DNA of 64,000 nt from Streptomyces sp. TLI_235. GTDB taxonomy: Bacteria > Actinomycetota > Actinomycetes > Streptomycetales > Streptomycetaceae. The notes beneath the pieces are model-generated. The model ran no database searches and had not been told where the DNA came from. It saw only the letters and a list, made by a program, of their open reading frames with translations. A program made the position numbers and the translations under genes. Where the stretch lies: NCBI GenBank assembly GCA_002300355.1, contig NSGV01000001.1, positions 5,394,001 to 5,458,000 of the forward strand, in the 5' to 3' direction. This document shows, in pieces, positions 1-9,331 of this stretch (position 1 is its first letter; the number at the start of each line of letters is the position of its first letter).

Positions 1-1598
1 TGTTTGACCCGGGCGAGGGCGAAGACGATGCCGCGGTCGGTGAGTTCGCGGCGCACGGAGTCGACGGAGTCGAGGGCGGTGATGTCCACCTCGACATTGG
101 CCTCGGTGTTGAGGACGAACCAGCGGACCGGGTGCGGCTGGTCGTCGACGGCGGCCAGGGCGCGGCGGCGGAAGTCCTCCGCGTTGGCGAAGAAGAGCGG
201 GGAGTCGTACCGGTAGACCACCAGGCCCGGCACCGTCCGGGCGGCCGGGTAGTCGTCGACGTCGTGCATGCCGGCCAGCCCCGGCACGGTGCCGAGGACG
301 GCGTCGTGCGGGCGGGCCACCCGGGTCAGCAGCTCGGCGATCGACAGCCCGACCGCGACCAGCACGCCGTACAGGATGTCCAGCGCGAGTACGCCGGCCA
401 GGCACCCCAGCGCCAGCAGGAACTCCCCGCGGCGGAAGGACAGCAGCCGGCGGAAGCCCGACACGTCGATCATCCGGACCGCTGCGTAGACCACCAGCGC
501 GCCGAGCACGGCCGTCGGCGTGTGGGTGAGGAGCGAGCTGAGGAACAGCAGCACCGCGACCACCGCCAGCCCCGCGGTCAGCGCGTACCCCTGGGTGCGG
601 CCGCCCGCGGACTGGGCGAGCGCCGTCCGGCTGGCGCTGCTGCTCACCGGGAAGCCGTGCAGCACGCCGGAGCCGACGTTGGCCGCGCCGAGCGCCAGCA
701 GCTCCTGGTTGGGGTCCAGCCGGGTGGTGTCGCCCGGGGTGGCGAAGGCCCGTGCGGTGAGGATGACGTCCGTGTAGCCGACCAGCAGGACGCCGAGCGC
801 CGGCAGCACCAGTTGCGACAGGTCGGAGAGGCTCGGGAGTTCGGGGCTGGGCAGTCCCGGCGGGATCGCGCCGATCACCTTGATGCCGTGCGCCTCCAGG
901 TCGAAGGCGGAGACCACCGCGGTGCCGAGCACGAGGGCGAGCAGCGGGCCGGGGACGGCACGGAAGCGGGCCACCGCGAAGAGGAAGAGCAGGGCGGCGG
1001 CGCTGAGCGCCACGGTGGCCGGATGGATGTCGGAGAGGTTCTCGAAGAAGGACACCAGCTGCGGGAAGAAGCCCTCGCCCTCGGTCTCCACCCCGGTGAG
1101 CTTGGTCAGCTGGTCCACCATCATGATCAGGGCGACGCCCGCCAGGTAGCCGATCAGGACGGGCCGGGACAGCAGGTCGGCGACGAAGCCGAGCCGCGCC
1201 ACCCAGGCCACCACGCAGAGCAGGCCCACCACCACCGCGAGCGCCGCGGCGAGGACCGCGTAGCGGGAGGTGTCGCCTGCGGCGAGCGGGCCGATGGCGG
1301 TCGCGGTCATCAGGGCCGTCGTCGACTCCGGGCCGACCGAGAGCAGGCGGGAGGAGCCGAGGACGGCGTACAGCAGGATCGCCGGGAGGATCGCCCACAG
1401 GCCGGCCACCGGCGGCAGGCCCGCGACGCTCGCATAGGCCATGACCTGCGGCACGAGGTAGGCCGCGACGGTGACACCGGCCAGCAGGTCGCCGCGGAGC
1501 CAGCTCCGCCGGTAGTGCCGGAGCACGGTGAGGCCGGGTGCGGCGGGCACGAGGCGGTGCCACCACGCCGGCTGGGAGGCGTCGGTCTGCTGCGGCAT
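1..1598 (-). CDS. SulP-family anion permease with STAS domain (3' end outside window)
   Basis: Integral membrane anion transporter of the SulP (SLC26-like) family; members carry sulfate, bicarbonate or other anions and the substrate cannot be read here. The 532 visible residues open with the family signature region (AYLVPQVMAYASVAGLPPVAGLW), followed by many hydrophobic segments and, from about residue 435 to the edge, a cytoplasmic STAS domain (VYRYDSPLFFANAEDFRRR). The ATG at 1598 is preceded by GAGAG on the minus strand. The reading frame is open to position 1, so the last STAS residues and the stop are missing. It diverges from the ATP-synthase-b-like gene across about 170 bases in which I see no clear operator. 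Confidence 0.9.
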   Translation of the reverse strand, partial: MPQQTDASQPAWWHRLVPAAPGLTVLRHYRRSWLRGDLLAGVTVAAYLVPQVMAYASVAGLPPVAGLWAILPAILLYAVLGSSRLLSVGPESTTALMTATAIGPLAAGDTSRYAVLAAALAVVVGLLCVVAWVARLGFVADLLSRPVLIGYLAGVALIMMVDQLTKLTGVETEGEGFFPQLVSFFENLSDIHPATVALSAAALLFLFAVARFRAVPGPLLALVLGTAVVSAFDLEAHGIKVIGAIPPGLPSPELPSLSDLSQLVLPALGVLLVGYTDVILTARAFATPGDTTRLDPNQELLALGAANVGSGVLHGFPVSSSASRTALAQSAGGRTQGYALTAGLAVVAVLLFLSSLLTHTPTAVLGALVVYAAVRMIDVSGFRRLLSFRRGEFLLALGCLAGVLALDILYGVLVAVGLSIAELLTRVARPHDAVLGTVPGLAGMHDVDDYPAARTVPGLVVYRYDSPLFFANAEDFRRRALAAVDDQPHPVRWFVLNTEANVEVDITALDSVDSVRRELTDRGIVFALARVK

Positions 1599-1769
1599 GG
1601 CTCTCCCTTCGCCCTGAGGTCATGATGCCCCGGAACACGCCGCGCGCCCGCCAGGCCACGCGCGGGGGCCGGACGAGGGCCGGGGCGGGGCCGCTAGAGG
1701 GCAGGCAGGGGCGGTGCCTGACCCGGCGTCAGTCGCATGACCGTGCGAGCCGTGGGTAGGTCTGCGGGC

Positions 1770-2273
1770 ATGGGACCCCTTGAGCCGAACCCTGTGGAAG
1801 TCGTCCTCGGTCTGATCTGCTTCTTCGTGATGTTCGGGATACTCGGCAGGGTCGTGCTGCCCCGGATCGAACGGACGCTCGCGGAACGCGAGGCGGCCAC
1901 CGGCGGGCGGCTCGCCGAGGCGGAGCACATACTCGCCGAGGCCTCGGCGCTCCACGACGAGCGCCGGGCGCAGCTGGACGCCGCCCGCCACGAGGCGGCC
2001 CGGATCCGGCAGGAGGCCGCCGAGCAGGGCGCCGCCCTGGTCGCCTCGGCGCGGGCCGAGGGCCTGCGGCACCGTGAGGAGATCGTCGCGGTCGCCCAGG
2101 TGCAGTTGGCCGCGAGCGCGGTGGTGGCCGAGGCGGAGCTCCGCGCGGACGTGGTGGCGACGGCCGTGGAGGTCGCGGGCCGGGCGGTCGGCGAGCCGCT
2201 GGCGGGGCTGCCGCGGACGGATGCGGCCGTGGCGCGTTTCCTCGCCGAGCGGGAGGCCTCCTCGGCGGGCTGA
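1770..2273 (+). CDS. orphan F0F1 ATP synthase subunit b-like protein
   Basis: A 167-residue protein with the layout of the b subunit of F-type ATP synthase: one N-terminal membrane helix (EVVLGLICFFVMFGILGRVVLP, about residues 9-30), then a long charged Ala/Glu/Arg-rich helix (LAEREAATGGRLAEAEHILA onward) that would form the peripheral-stalk coiled coil. I chose the ATG at 1770 because GGTAGG lies about ten bases upstream; an ATG at 1737 would add 11 unlikely residues. No other ATP synthase genes surround it, so it is a stand-alone paralogue rather than part of an atp operon. Its role is unknown; it could replace the housekeeping b subunit or be a membrane-anchored coiled coil with another job. 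Confidence 0.75.
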   Translation: MGPLEPNPVEVVLGLICFFVMFGILGRVVLPRIERTLAEREAATGGRLAEAEHILAEASALHDERRAQLDAARHEAARIRQEAAEQGAALVASARAEGLRHREEIVAVAQVQLAASAVVAEAELRADVVATAVEVAGRAVGEPLAGLPRTDAAVARFLAEREASSAG

Positions 2274-2310
2274 GCGGAGGACGCGGACCGGCCGGTCGCG
2301 GGGCGGAGGT

Positions 2311-2736
2311 TCAGCCCTGCGGCCGGCCGAGCAGTTCGCCGAGGCGGTGCAGCAGCGGAAGGAGGGCTCCGCGCTCGGTGGGGGTGAGACCGGCGAGGGC
2401 GCCGTGCACGGTGTGCATCTCGGCGCGGATGCGGCGGGCGAGCCGCTGTCCGTCCGGGGTGGCGTGCACGGTCCTGCTGCGGCGATCCTCGGGGGAGGGG
2501 GTCCGCACCACGAGTCCGCGGGCCTCCATCCGGGCGACCAGCCCGGTGGCGTTGGAGGCGTCGCAGACCAGGTGCTCGGCGAGGGCGCTCATGCTGAGCG
2601 GCCGGTCGAGGGCGATGAGTGCGCGGGCCTGGGTGGTGCTGAGACCGTGCCGGCCGGCGACCGTCGCCAGGTCGTCGTAGTAGCCGCGGACCACGCGGGC
2701 GAGCGGCTCGACCAGCTCCGACGCATCTGGATTCAC
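2311..2736 (-). CDS. MarR-family transcriptional regulator
   Basis: A 141-residue winged-helix repressor-type protein. The recognition region reads LSMSALAEHLVCDASNATGLVARMEARGLV, followed by the wing segment SPEDRRSRTVHATPDG with the D..R.R pattern usual in MarR proteins. The start is GTG at 2736 and lies inside one of two nearly identical inverted repeats in the divergent promoter region, which suggests autorepression together with control of the aldehyde dehydrogenase at 2815. The ligand is unknown; MarR proteins next to aldehyde dehydrogenases commonly sense phenolic or aldehyde compounds, but that is inference here. Confidence 0.9.
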   Translation of the reverse strand: MNPDASELVEPLARVVRGYYDDLATVAGRHGLSTTQARALIALDRPLSMSALAEHLVCDASNATGLVARMEARGLVVRTPSPEDRRSRTVHATPDGQRLARRIRAEMHTVHGALAGLTPTERGALLPLLHRLGELLGRPQG

Positions 2737-2792
2737 TTGACATCCTCAAGTAACCGGCGTTTTCTGGATTCAGGTAGTTGAGGATATCAACC
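2735..2792. promoter_or_regulatory. two MarR operator sites between marR and the aldehyde dehydrogenase
   Basis: Site A (2735-2751) reads ACTTGAGGATGTCAAGT on the minus strand; site B (2776-2792) reads AGTTGAGGATATCAACC on the plus strand. Both are TTGA-N5-TCAA dyads sharing 12 of 13 core positions. Site A covers the GTG start of marR and site B sits about 25 bases before the aldehyde dehydrogenase start, so one dimer on each could shut both genes. A third copy lies at 4185-4201. Confidence 0.75.
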
Positions 2793-2814
2793 ATTTCGCT
2801 GCGAGGACCCTCTC

Positions 2815-4134
2815 ATGAACGACCGCCCGGCCGAGCAGGCCGCCGACCTCGTCGCCCGCCTCCGCGCGACCTTCCGCACCGGCCGGACCAGGCCGCTCTC
2901 CTGGCGCACCGAGCAGCTGCACCGGCTGCGCGCGCTGCTCACCGAGAACGGCCCGGAGCTCGCCGCGGCGCTCGGCGCCGACCTCGGCAAGAGCGAACAG
3001 GAGTCGCTGCGCACCGACGTCGACTTCGTGGTGCGGGAGATCGACCACACCCTGGAGCACCTGGCGGACTGGCTGCGCCCGGAGGCGGCGCCGGTGCCGG
3101 AACGGCTGGCCGGGGCGCAGGCGCGGACGCAGTACGACCCGCTCGGCGTCGTCCTGGTGATCGCGCCGTGGAACTATCCGGTGCAGCTGCTGCTGGCGCC
3201 GGTCGCGGGCGCGCTCGCGGCGGGCAACGCGGTGGTGGCCAAGCCCAGCGAGCTGGCGCCGGCGACCTCGGCGGTGCTCGCCCGGCTGCTTCCCGCGTAC
3301 CTGGACACCGAGGCGGTCGCGGTGGTGGAGGGCGGGGTGGCGGAGACCACGGCGCTGCTGGCCCAGCGCTTCGACCACATCTTCTACACCGGCAACGGCG
3401 CGGTGGGCCGGATCGTGATGCGCGCGGCGGCCGAGCACCTGACCCCGGTCACCCTCGAACTGGGCGGCAAGTCACCGGCGTTCGTGGACGCGGGGGCCGA
3501 CCTGGCGGTGGTCGCGGAGCGCCTGGTGGCGGGCAAGTTCCTCAATGCGGGACAGACCTGCGTGGCCCCGGACTACGTGCTCACCGACCCGGCCACCGCC
3601 CGGGCCCTGGAGCCGCTGCTGGCCGAGGCGGTGGAGACCCGCTACGGCAAGGACCCGGCGGTCTCGCCGCTGTACAGCCGGATCGTCAACGAGCGGCACT
3701 TCGACCGGCTGGCCGCGCTGCTGGACTCGGGCCGGACGGTGGTCGGCGGCGGCCGCGACCGGGAGAGTCGCTACCTGGCGCCCACCGTGCTCGCGGACGT
3801 GGCCCCGGACGCGCCGGTGATGCAGGAGGAGATCTTCGGGCCGATCCTGCCGATCGTCGAGGTCGCCGGCCTGGACGAGGCGATCGACTTCGTCAACGAC
3901 CGGGACAAGCCGCTCGCCCTGTACGTGTTCAGCCCCGCCGAGGAGACCCGGCGCCGGCTCGCCGAGGAGACCTCCTCCGGCGGTCTGGGGTTCGGCCTGC
4001 CGCTGGCCCATCTGACCGTCTCCGACCTGCCGTTCGGCGGCGTGGGGGAGAGCGGCATGGGCAGCTACCACGGGCGGTACTCGATCGAGGCGTTCAGCCA
4101 CCGCAAGGCGGTGCTGGAGGTGCCGGTCGGCTGA
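2815..4134 (+). CDS. class 3-type NAD(P)-dependent aldehyde dehydrogenase
   Basis: Soluble enzyme oxidising aldehydes to acids. The 439-residue length and the active-site sequence NAGQTCVAPDY fit class 3-like (aromatic or fatty) aldehyde dehydrogenases. The catalytic cysteine is C249 and the general-base glutamate E215 (TLELGGKSP); the cofactor region APWNYPV and the C-terminal block PFGGVGESGMGSYHG are intact. The substrate is not identifiable. It diverges from a MarR gene and carries its operator in the promoter, so induction by the aldehyde or a related compound is likely. A hairpin terminator follows at 4145-4179. Confidence 0.92.
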   Translation: MNDRPAEQAADLVARLRATFRTGRTRPLSWRTEQLHRLRALLTENGPELAAALGADLGKSEQESLRTDVDFVVREIDHTLEHLADWLRPEAAPVPERLAGAQARTQYDPLGVVLVIAPWNYPVQLLLAPVAGALAAGNAVVAKPSELAPATSAVLARLLPAYLDTEAVAVVEGGVAETTALLAQRFDHIFYTGNGAVGRIVMRAAAEHLTPVTLELGGKSPAFVDAGADLAVVAERLVAGKFLNAGQTCVAPDYVLTDPATARALEPLLAEAVETRYGKDPAVSPLYSRIVNERHFDRLAALLDSGRTVVGGGRDRESRYLAPTVLADVAPDAPVMQEEIFGPILPIVEVAGLDEAIDFVNDRDKPLALYVFSPAEETRRRLAEETSSGGLGFGLPLAHLTVSDLPFGGVGESGMGSYHGRYSIEAFSHRKAVLEVPVG

Positions 4135-4144
4135 CCGGCACGAC

Positions 4145-4179
4145 GGCGGGCGGGAGCCGGAGACCGGATTCCGCCCGCC
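4145..4179 (+). terminator. hairpin terminator after aldehyde dehydrogenase
   Basis: An 11-bp GC-rich stem (4145-4155 with 4169-4179, one G-T pair) and a 13-base loop lie 10 bases after the stop codon. There is no clear T-run, as is common in this group. Confidence 0.55.
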
Positions 4180-4184
4180 CGTCT

Positions 4185-4201
4185 GCTTGATGATGTCAAG
4201 C
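4185..4201. promoter_or_regulatory. third TTGA-N5-TCAA MarR-type site
   Basis: GCTTGATGATGTCAAGC differs from site A at 2735-2751 by a single base in its 13-bp core (TTGATGATGTCAA against TTGAGGATGTCAA). It lies between the convergent 3' ends of the aldehyde dehydrogenase and the DJ-1/PfpI gene, 1.4 kb from the other two sites. It could also act as a hairpin with 8-bp arms (4183-4203), but the sequence match to the promoter sites favours protein binding. Confidence 0.55.
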
Positions 4202-4227
4202 AGTCGGCCCGCGGCCGGTGCGGTGCC

Positions 4228-4923
4228 TCAGCCGATCGCCTTGAGCAGCTCCTCGGCCAGCGGGCCGGAGGAGGCCGGGTTCTGCCCGGTGTACAGGTTC
4301 CGGTCGGTCACCGTGTACGGCGCCCAGGGCTCGCCCGCCGAGTACTCGGCGCCGAGCGCCACCAGGCGGTCCTCCAGCAGCCAGGGGGCGCGGTCGGCGA
4401 GGCCGGCCATCCGCTCCTCGGTGTTGCTGAAGCCGGTCAGCCGGTAGCCGGCGAACGTCGGTGTGCCGTCCGGGCGTTCGGCGGCGAGCAGGGCGGCCGG
4501 GCCGTGGCAGACCACGCCGAGCGGCAGGCCGGAGTCGAGCGTCGCGGTGAGCAGCCGGCCGGAGTCGGCGTCCACGGCGAGGTCCTCCATCGGCCCGTGG
4601 CCGCCGGGGTAGAACACGACCGCGTACTCGGCGGGGTCGACGTCGGCCAGCACCAGCGGGTGCCGCAGCGGCTCGGCGGCGGCGATCGCGGCGGTCGCGG
4701 CGGCGGCGTTCTCCTCGCCGCCGAGGGCCCCGGCGGAGAGGCTGCCGGCGTCCGCGGTCGGCACCGCACCGTCCGGGGTGGCCACGACCACCTCGTGCCC
4801 GGCCGCGGTGAACGCGCGGTACGGGGTGAGGAACTCCTCCGCCCAGTAGCCGGTGGGGTGCTTGCTGCCGTCGGCCAGGGTCCAGTGGTCGGCCCCGGTC
4901 ATCACAAACAGGATCTTCGCCAT
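4228..4923 (-). CDS. DJ-1/PfpI family protein (class I glutamine amidotransferase-like)
   Basis: A 231-residue single-domain protein of the DJ-1/PfpI superfamily, closest in layout to Hsp31-like chaperone/glyoxalase proteins. The start MAKILFVMTGADHW, the insertion YWAEEFLTPYRAF, the block AVVFYPGGHGPMEDL and the nucleophile elbow VVCHGPAAL with its cysteine are all present. The frame is open further upstream, but the ATG at 4923 has GGAG upstream and matches the usual family start. Members detoxify glyoxals or repair glycated proteins; which one applies cannot be read. It converges on the aldehyde dehydrogenase, and glyoxal detoxification would fit that neighbour. Confidence 0.85.
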   Translation of the reverse strand: MAKILFVMTGADHWTLADGSKHPTGYWAEEFLTPYRAFTAAGHEVVVATPDGAVPTADAGSLSAGALGGEENAAAATAAIAAAEPLRHPLVLADVDPAEYAVVFYPGGHGPMEDLAVDADSGRLLTATLDSGLPLGVVCHGPAALLAAERPDGTPTFAGYRLTGFSNTEERMAGLADRAPWLLEDRLVALGAEYSAGEPWAPYTVTDRNLYTGQNPASSGPLAEELLKAIG

Positions 4924-5055
4924 GTCGGCGGTCACTCCTTCGTTCGGCTTTCCTCCGACGCTAGGCCGCCGACCGGCGGTCGGGCCAATAGGCGGCCGGA
5001 TGGCAGCCATCGGGATTCCGATGGTTCACCCGGTCGGCGCCCTCCCACGTCCGGA

Positions 5056-5811
5056 TCACTCGCCGATCCGCACCAGCGCCAGGGTGATGTTGTCCGGCCC
5101 GCCCGCTTCGATCGCGGCCCGCCAGAGTTCGAAGGCGGCCCGCTGGTCGTCCTCGCCGCCGAGCAGGGCCGCCAGCTCCTGCGGCGGCACCGGGTCGGTC
5201 AGGCCGTCGCTGCAGACCAGGTAGCGGGCGCCGACCACGGCCGGCAGTCGGCGCAGGTGCGGGTCGACCTCGCGGCGCACGACGGTGCCGCCGAGGGTGC
5301 TCGTGACGATGTTCGTGGTGCGCCGGCCGGGCGGGGGCGGCGGGCTGTCGTCCGTGCTGAGCTGGCGCAGTTCGGGCGTGCCGGGCGTGCCGGCGATCTC
5401 GAAGACCTGGCTGTCGCCGATGTTGAACACCAGGACCTGCTCGGCGCTCAGCACCAGGCCGGCGACGGTGGTGCCCATCCCGGTAAGTCCGGAATCGGCC
5501 TCCGCGACGTCGTACAGGGTGGCGTTGCAGGCGCGGAGCTCGTCCCGGACGTGCTGTTCGGAGCGCAGGTCGTGGCCGGCCGCGGCGAGTCGGCGGGCGG
5601 TCAGCGAGGAGGCCACCTCGCCGGCCGGGTGGCCGCCGAGTCCGTCCGCCACCGCGACCAGGCAGGGTGTGGCGCCGAGCGGGAAGAGCAGTGTCTGCGG
5701 GCTCTCGGTCACCGTGGCGCAGAGCGTCCACGGGCCGACGGCCAGGCTGTCCTCGTTGTGGTCGCGGACCAGGCCCTCGTGACTGAGTGCGCTGACGCTG
5801 ATGTACGGCAT
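5056..5811 (-). CDS. PP2C-type serine/threonine protein phosphatase
   Basis: Metal-dependent protein phosphatase of 251 residues with the PPM/PP2C motifs in order: VRDHNEDSLAVG (metal and phosphate site), VADGLGGHPAGEVAS, TGMGTTVAG, FNIGDSQVF, LVCSDGLTD and GGPDNITL. The metal-binding aspartates are present in each. No membrane segment or sensor domain is attached, so it is a soluble catalytic domain. No kinase gene is adjacent, so the partner is unknown. ATG start at 5811 with a G-rich ribosome site about ten bases upstream. It diverges from gcl. Confidence 0.92.
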   Translation of the reverse strand: MPYISVSALSHEGLVRDHNEDSLAVGPWTLCATVTESPQTLLFPLGATPCLVAVADGLGGHPAGEVASSLTARRLAAAGHDLRSEQHVRDELRACNATLYDVAEADSGLTGMGTTVAGLVLSAEQVLVFNIGDSQVFEIAGTPGTPELRQLSTDDSPPPPPGRRTTNIVTSTLGGTVVRREVDPHLRRLPAVVGARYLVCSDGLTDPVPPQELAALLGGEDDQRAAFELWRAAIEAGGPDNITLALVRIGE

Positions 5812-5894
5812 GCGGCTCGCCCCCTCTCGTCTCCCATTGTGGTGCCCGCCGGGCCGGCCCCGCCCAGATCTGCAACGTTCTGTTGAAACCTACC

Positions 5895-5962
5895 TTGACG
5901 GCCTCGCGGGGCCCGGCCTACCTTGATTTCGCGATTCAGAATCGCGCTTCCGCATCGCGGAA
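5895..5962 (+). promoter_or_regulatory. gcl promoter with two adjacent palindromes
   Basis: A -35 TTGACG (5895-5900) and -10 TACCTT (5919-5924), 18 bases apart, put the transcription start near 5931. Two dyads follow directly: CGCGATT-CAG-AATCGCG (5930-5946) and TTCCGC-ATC-GCGGAA (5948-5962). Their position over the start point suits a repressor, possibly an IclR-family protein of the AllR type that controls gcl in other bacteria; the regulator gene is not in this window. Confidence 0.65.
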
Positions 5963-5996
5963 CAGTTTGTATCCCCCGCTCGGGCAGGAGAAACCG

Positions 5997-7778
<1,782 letters not shown>

Positions 7779-7797
7779 TCCACCCGCCGCACCCTCA

Positions 7798-7838
7798 ACA
7801 GGGCCGCCCGGGCGACTCGTTCGCCCGGGCGGCCCTGT
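7798..7838. terminator. bidirectional terminator between gcl and polysaccharide lyase
   Basis: A perfect 18-bp stem (7798-7815 with 7821-7838) and 5-base loop stand between two converging genes. Confidence 0.9.
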
Positions 7839-7846
7839 CGTCGCGG

Positions 7847-9052
7847 CTAGGCCGGGTTGTTGGCGTGGGTGAGGGTCTCCCAGGCGGTGAAGAGGTTGTC
7901 GGTGCCGGCGGGGCGGCGCTGCTCGGTGAGCTTCTGGGTGTTGTCCATGCCGTAGGTCAGGCGGTTGTGCAGGGCGTTGAAGCCGACCTCGGTGACGGGG
8001 CCCAAATGCTGGGAGAGGGTGCCGCCGCAGAGCCAGGACGGGACGGCGGTGCCCAGTTCGTACTTGGACTGGAGGCCGAGGGCGTGCCGCAGGCGGTCGG
8101 CGACCTCGGGGTAGAGGTCCTGGCCCTGGATGCGGCTGGTCTCGGCGACATGGGCGATCGCGGACAGGCCGTAGCCGGTGTGGGTGAGGTCGCGGCAGGT
8201 CTCCTGGGTCAGGCCGTCGACGAAGGTGCTCTGCCCCTGCCAGTACTTGACGATCTCGTCCCGGGTGTCGAGGCCGCTGCCGGGCGCCGTCTTCGGCAGG
8301 GCGCCGTCGGAGGCGAGGTAGATGTAGGCGGGCACCCGGCCGCGGAAGGTGGCCACCGCCTTGTCGTAGACCGTCCGGTCGTTGAGGAAGACGCCGATGC
8401 CGATGGTGGCCTCGGTCATGCTCAGCTCCCAGTTGCCGTTGGAGCGTGAGCCGTTGACCACCTTCGGGAGGTAGACGTTGCGCAGCATCGCGCCGAAGCG
8501 GTCGACCTTGTCGGCGGGCCAGCCGCTGTAGGTGTAGCGGATGATCTCGGCGGCGCGCGGCCAGGTGGAGGCCGACCAGGCGCTCTGCAGCGGGGCGTTG
8601 CTGTTGGTGTGGTCCTTGATCGTGCCGGACCAGGCGTCCATGATCTGGACGGCCTTGGCGGCGTACCGGGTGTCCCGGGTGATCGACCACTCCAGGGCGA
8701 GGGTGTACGCGGCCAGCGCGTCCTCGCGTTCGTCGGTGCAGCCGTAGTTGGGGTTGGAGTACGAGCCGCACTCGACCACCGCGCGGGGCTTGGGTGTGCG
8801 GCTGAGCGAGGCGTACTTGCTGGCGTGCATCTGGTCGTAGGCGCTCTTCCACGGCTGCGCTCCGGCCTGCACCTTGCCGCGCACGAAGTCGAGTTGGGAC
8901 TTGGAGACCAGGACGCCGGGGTGGGCGAAGGTCGTCGGCGCGGCCTCGGCGGGGGCCGGGGCGGTGGCGCTGATGCCGACGGGTATCGCGCAGAGGAGCG
9001 CGAGCAGTGCGGCGGCCGCAGGCAGTCGGCGGCGGCGGTGTCGACGGTGCAT
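7847..9052 (-). CDS. secreted alginate-lyase-family polysaccharide lyase
   Basis: Exported 401-residue enzyme. An Arg-rich N-terminus and hydrophobic core end in APAEAAPTTF, a signal peptide likely cleaved near residue 38. The mature part resembles the alginate lyase (alpha/alpha-toroid) domain: WKSAYDQM, WSASTWPRAAEIIRYTYSGW, NWELSMTEATIGIGVFLNDR and THTGYGLSAIAHVAE. Lyases of this fold cleave uronic-acid polymers; the polymer cannot be named. Four cysteines suggest disulfides outside the cell. It diverges from a secreted GH30 enzyme, sharing a 279-base promoter region with a GAAAGTTTC palindrome, which suggests joint induction by plant or algal polysaccharide. Confidence 0.85.
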   Translation of the reverse strand: MHRRHRRRRLPAAAALLALLCAIPVGISATAPAPAEAAPTTFAHPGVLVSKSQLDFVRGKVQAGAQPWKSAYDQMHASKYASLSRTPKPRAVVECGSYSNPNYGCTDEREDALAAYTLALEWSITRDTRYAAKAVQIMDAWSGTIKDHTNSNAPLQSAWSASTWPRAAEIIRYTYSGWPADKVDRFGAMLRNVYLPKVVNGSRSNGNWELSMTEATIGIGVFLNDRTVYDKAVATFRGRVPAYIYLASDGALPKTAPGSGLDTRDEIVKYWQGQSTFVDGLTQETCRDLTHTGYGLSAIAHVAETSRIQGQDLYPEVADRLRHALGLQSKYELGTAVPSWLCGGTLSQHLGPVTEVGFNALHNRLTYGMDNTQKLTEQRRPAGTDNLFTAWETLTHANNPA

Positions 9053-9123
9053 GGGTCCTCCGGTCGGTGGGGGCGACGGGAGCTGGAGTCAACTAGCCCG
9101 GAGGTGCGCACGTCAAGACGACT

Positions 9124-9134
9124 GGAAAGTTTCC
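9124..9134. promoter_or_regulatory. GGAAAGTTTCC palindrome between two secreted glycan-degrading genes
   Basis: The 11-bp perfect dyad contains GAAAGTTTC, the core reported for LacI-type xylan/cellulose regulators (BxlR/XlnR-like, CGAAAsTTTCG) in streptomycetes. It lies 72 bases from the lyase start and 198 from the GH30 start. Assignment to a regulator is inference. Confidence 0.4.
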
Positions 9135-9331
9135 TATCGGTTGCCTGTCGGATGCATCGTCAACTCGTGCGGCCCGATCGGCGAGCAACCGCTCTCCCGT
9201 GTTCAGGAGTTGATCAAAAATTGGTTGATACCTATGACTTGACGGTCCACCAGCATCAGGAGTTGAATCTCGACCGCCGGCCGGCAGTCGAACATCTCCA
9301 CCCATTCCCCCGATCGAAGGCGGATCCGATC

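Noticed and set aside
132..1625. Long plus-strand open frame opposite the SulP gene
   Set aside because: Low-complexity Arg/Gly/Gln/His product, an antisense artefact of GC-rich codons; the minus strand encodes a recognisable SulP protein.
4183..4203. CTGCTTGA-N5-TCAAGCAG as the aldehyde dehydrogenase terminator
   Set aside because: A better GC hairpin lies at 4145-4179, and this dyad matches the two MarR promoter sites, so an operator reading is preferred.
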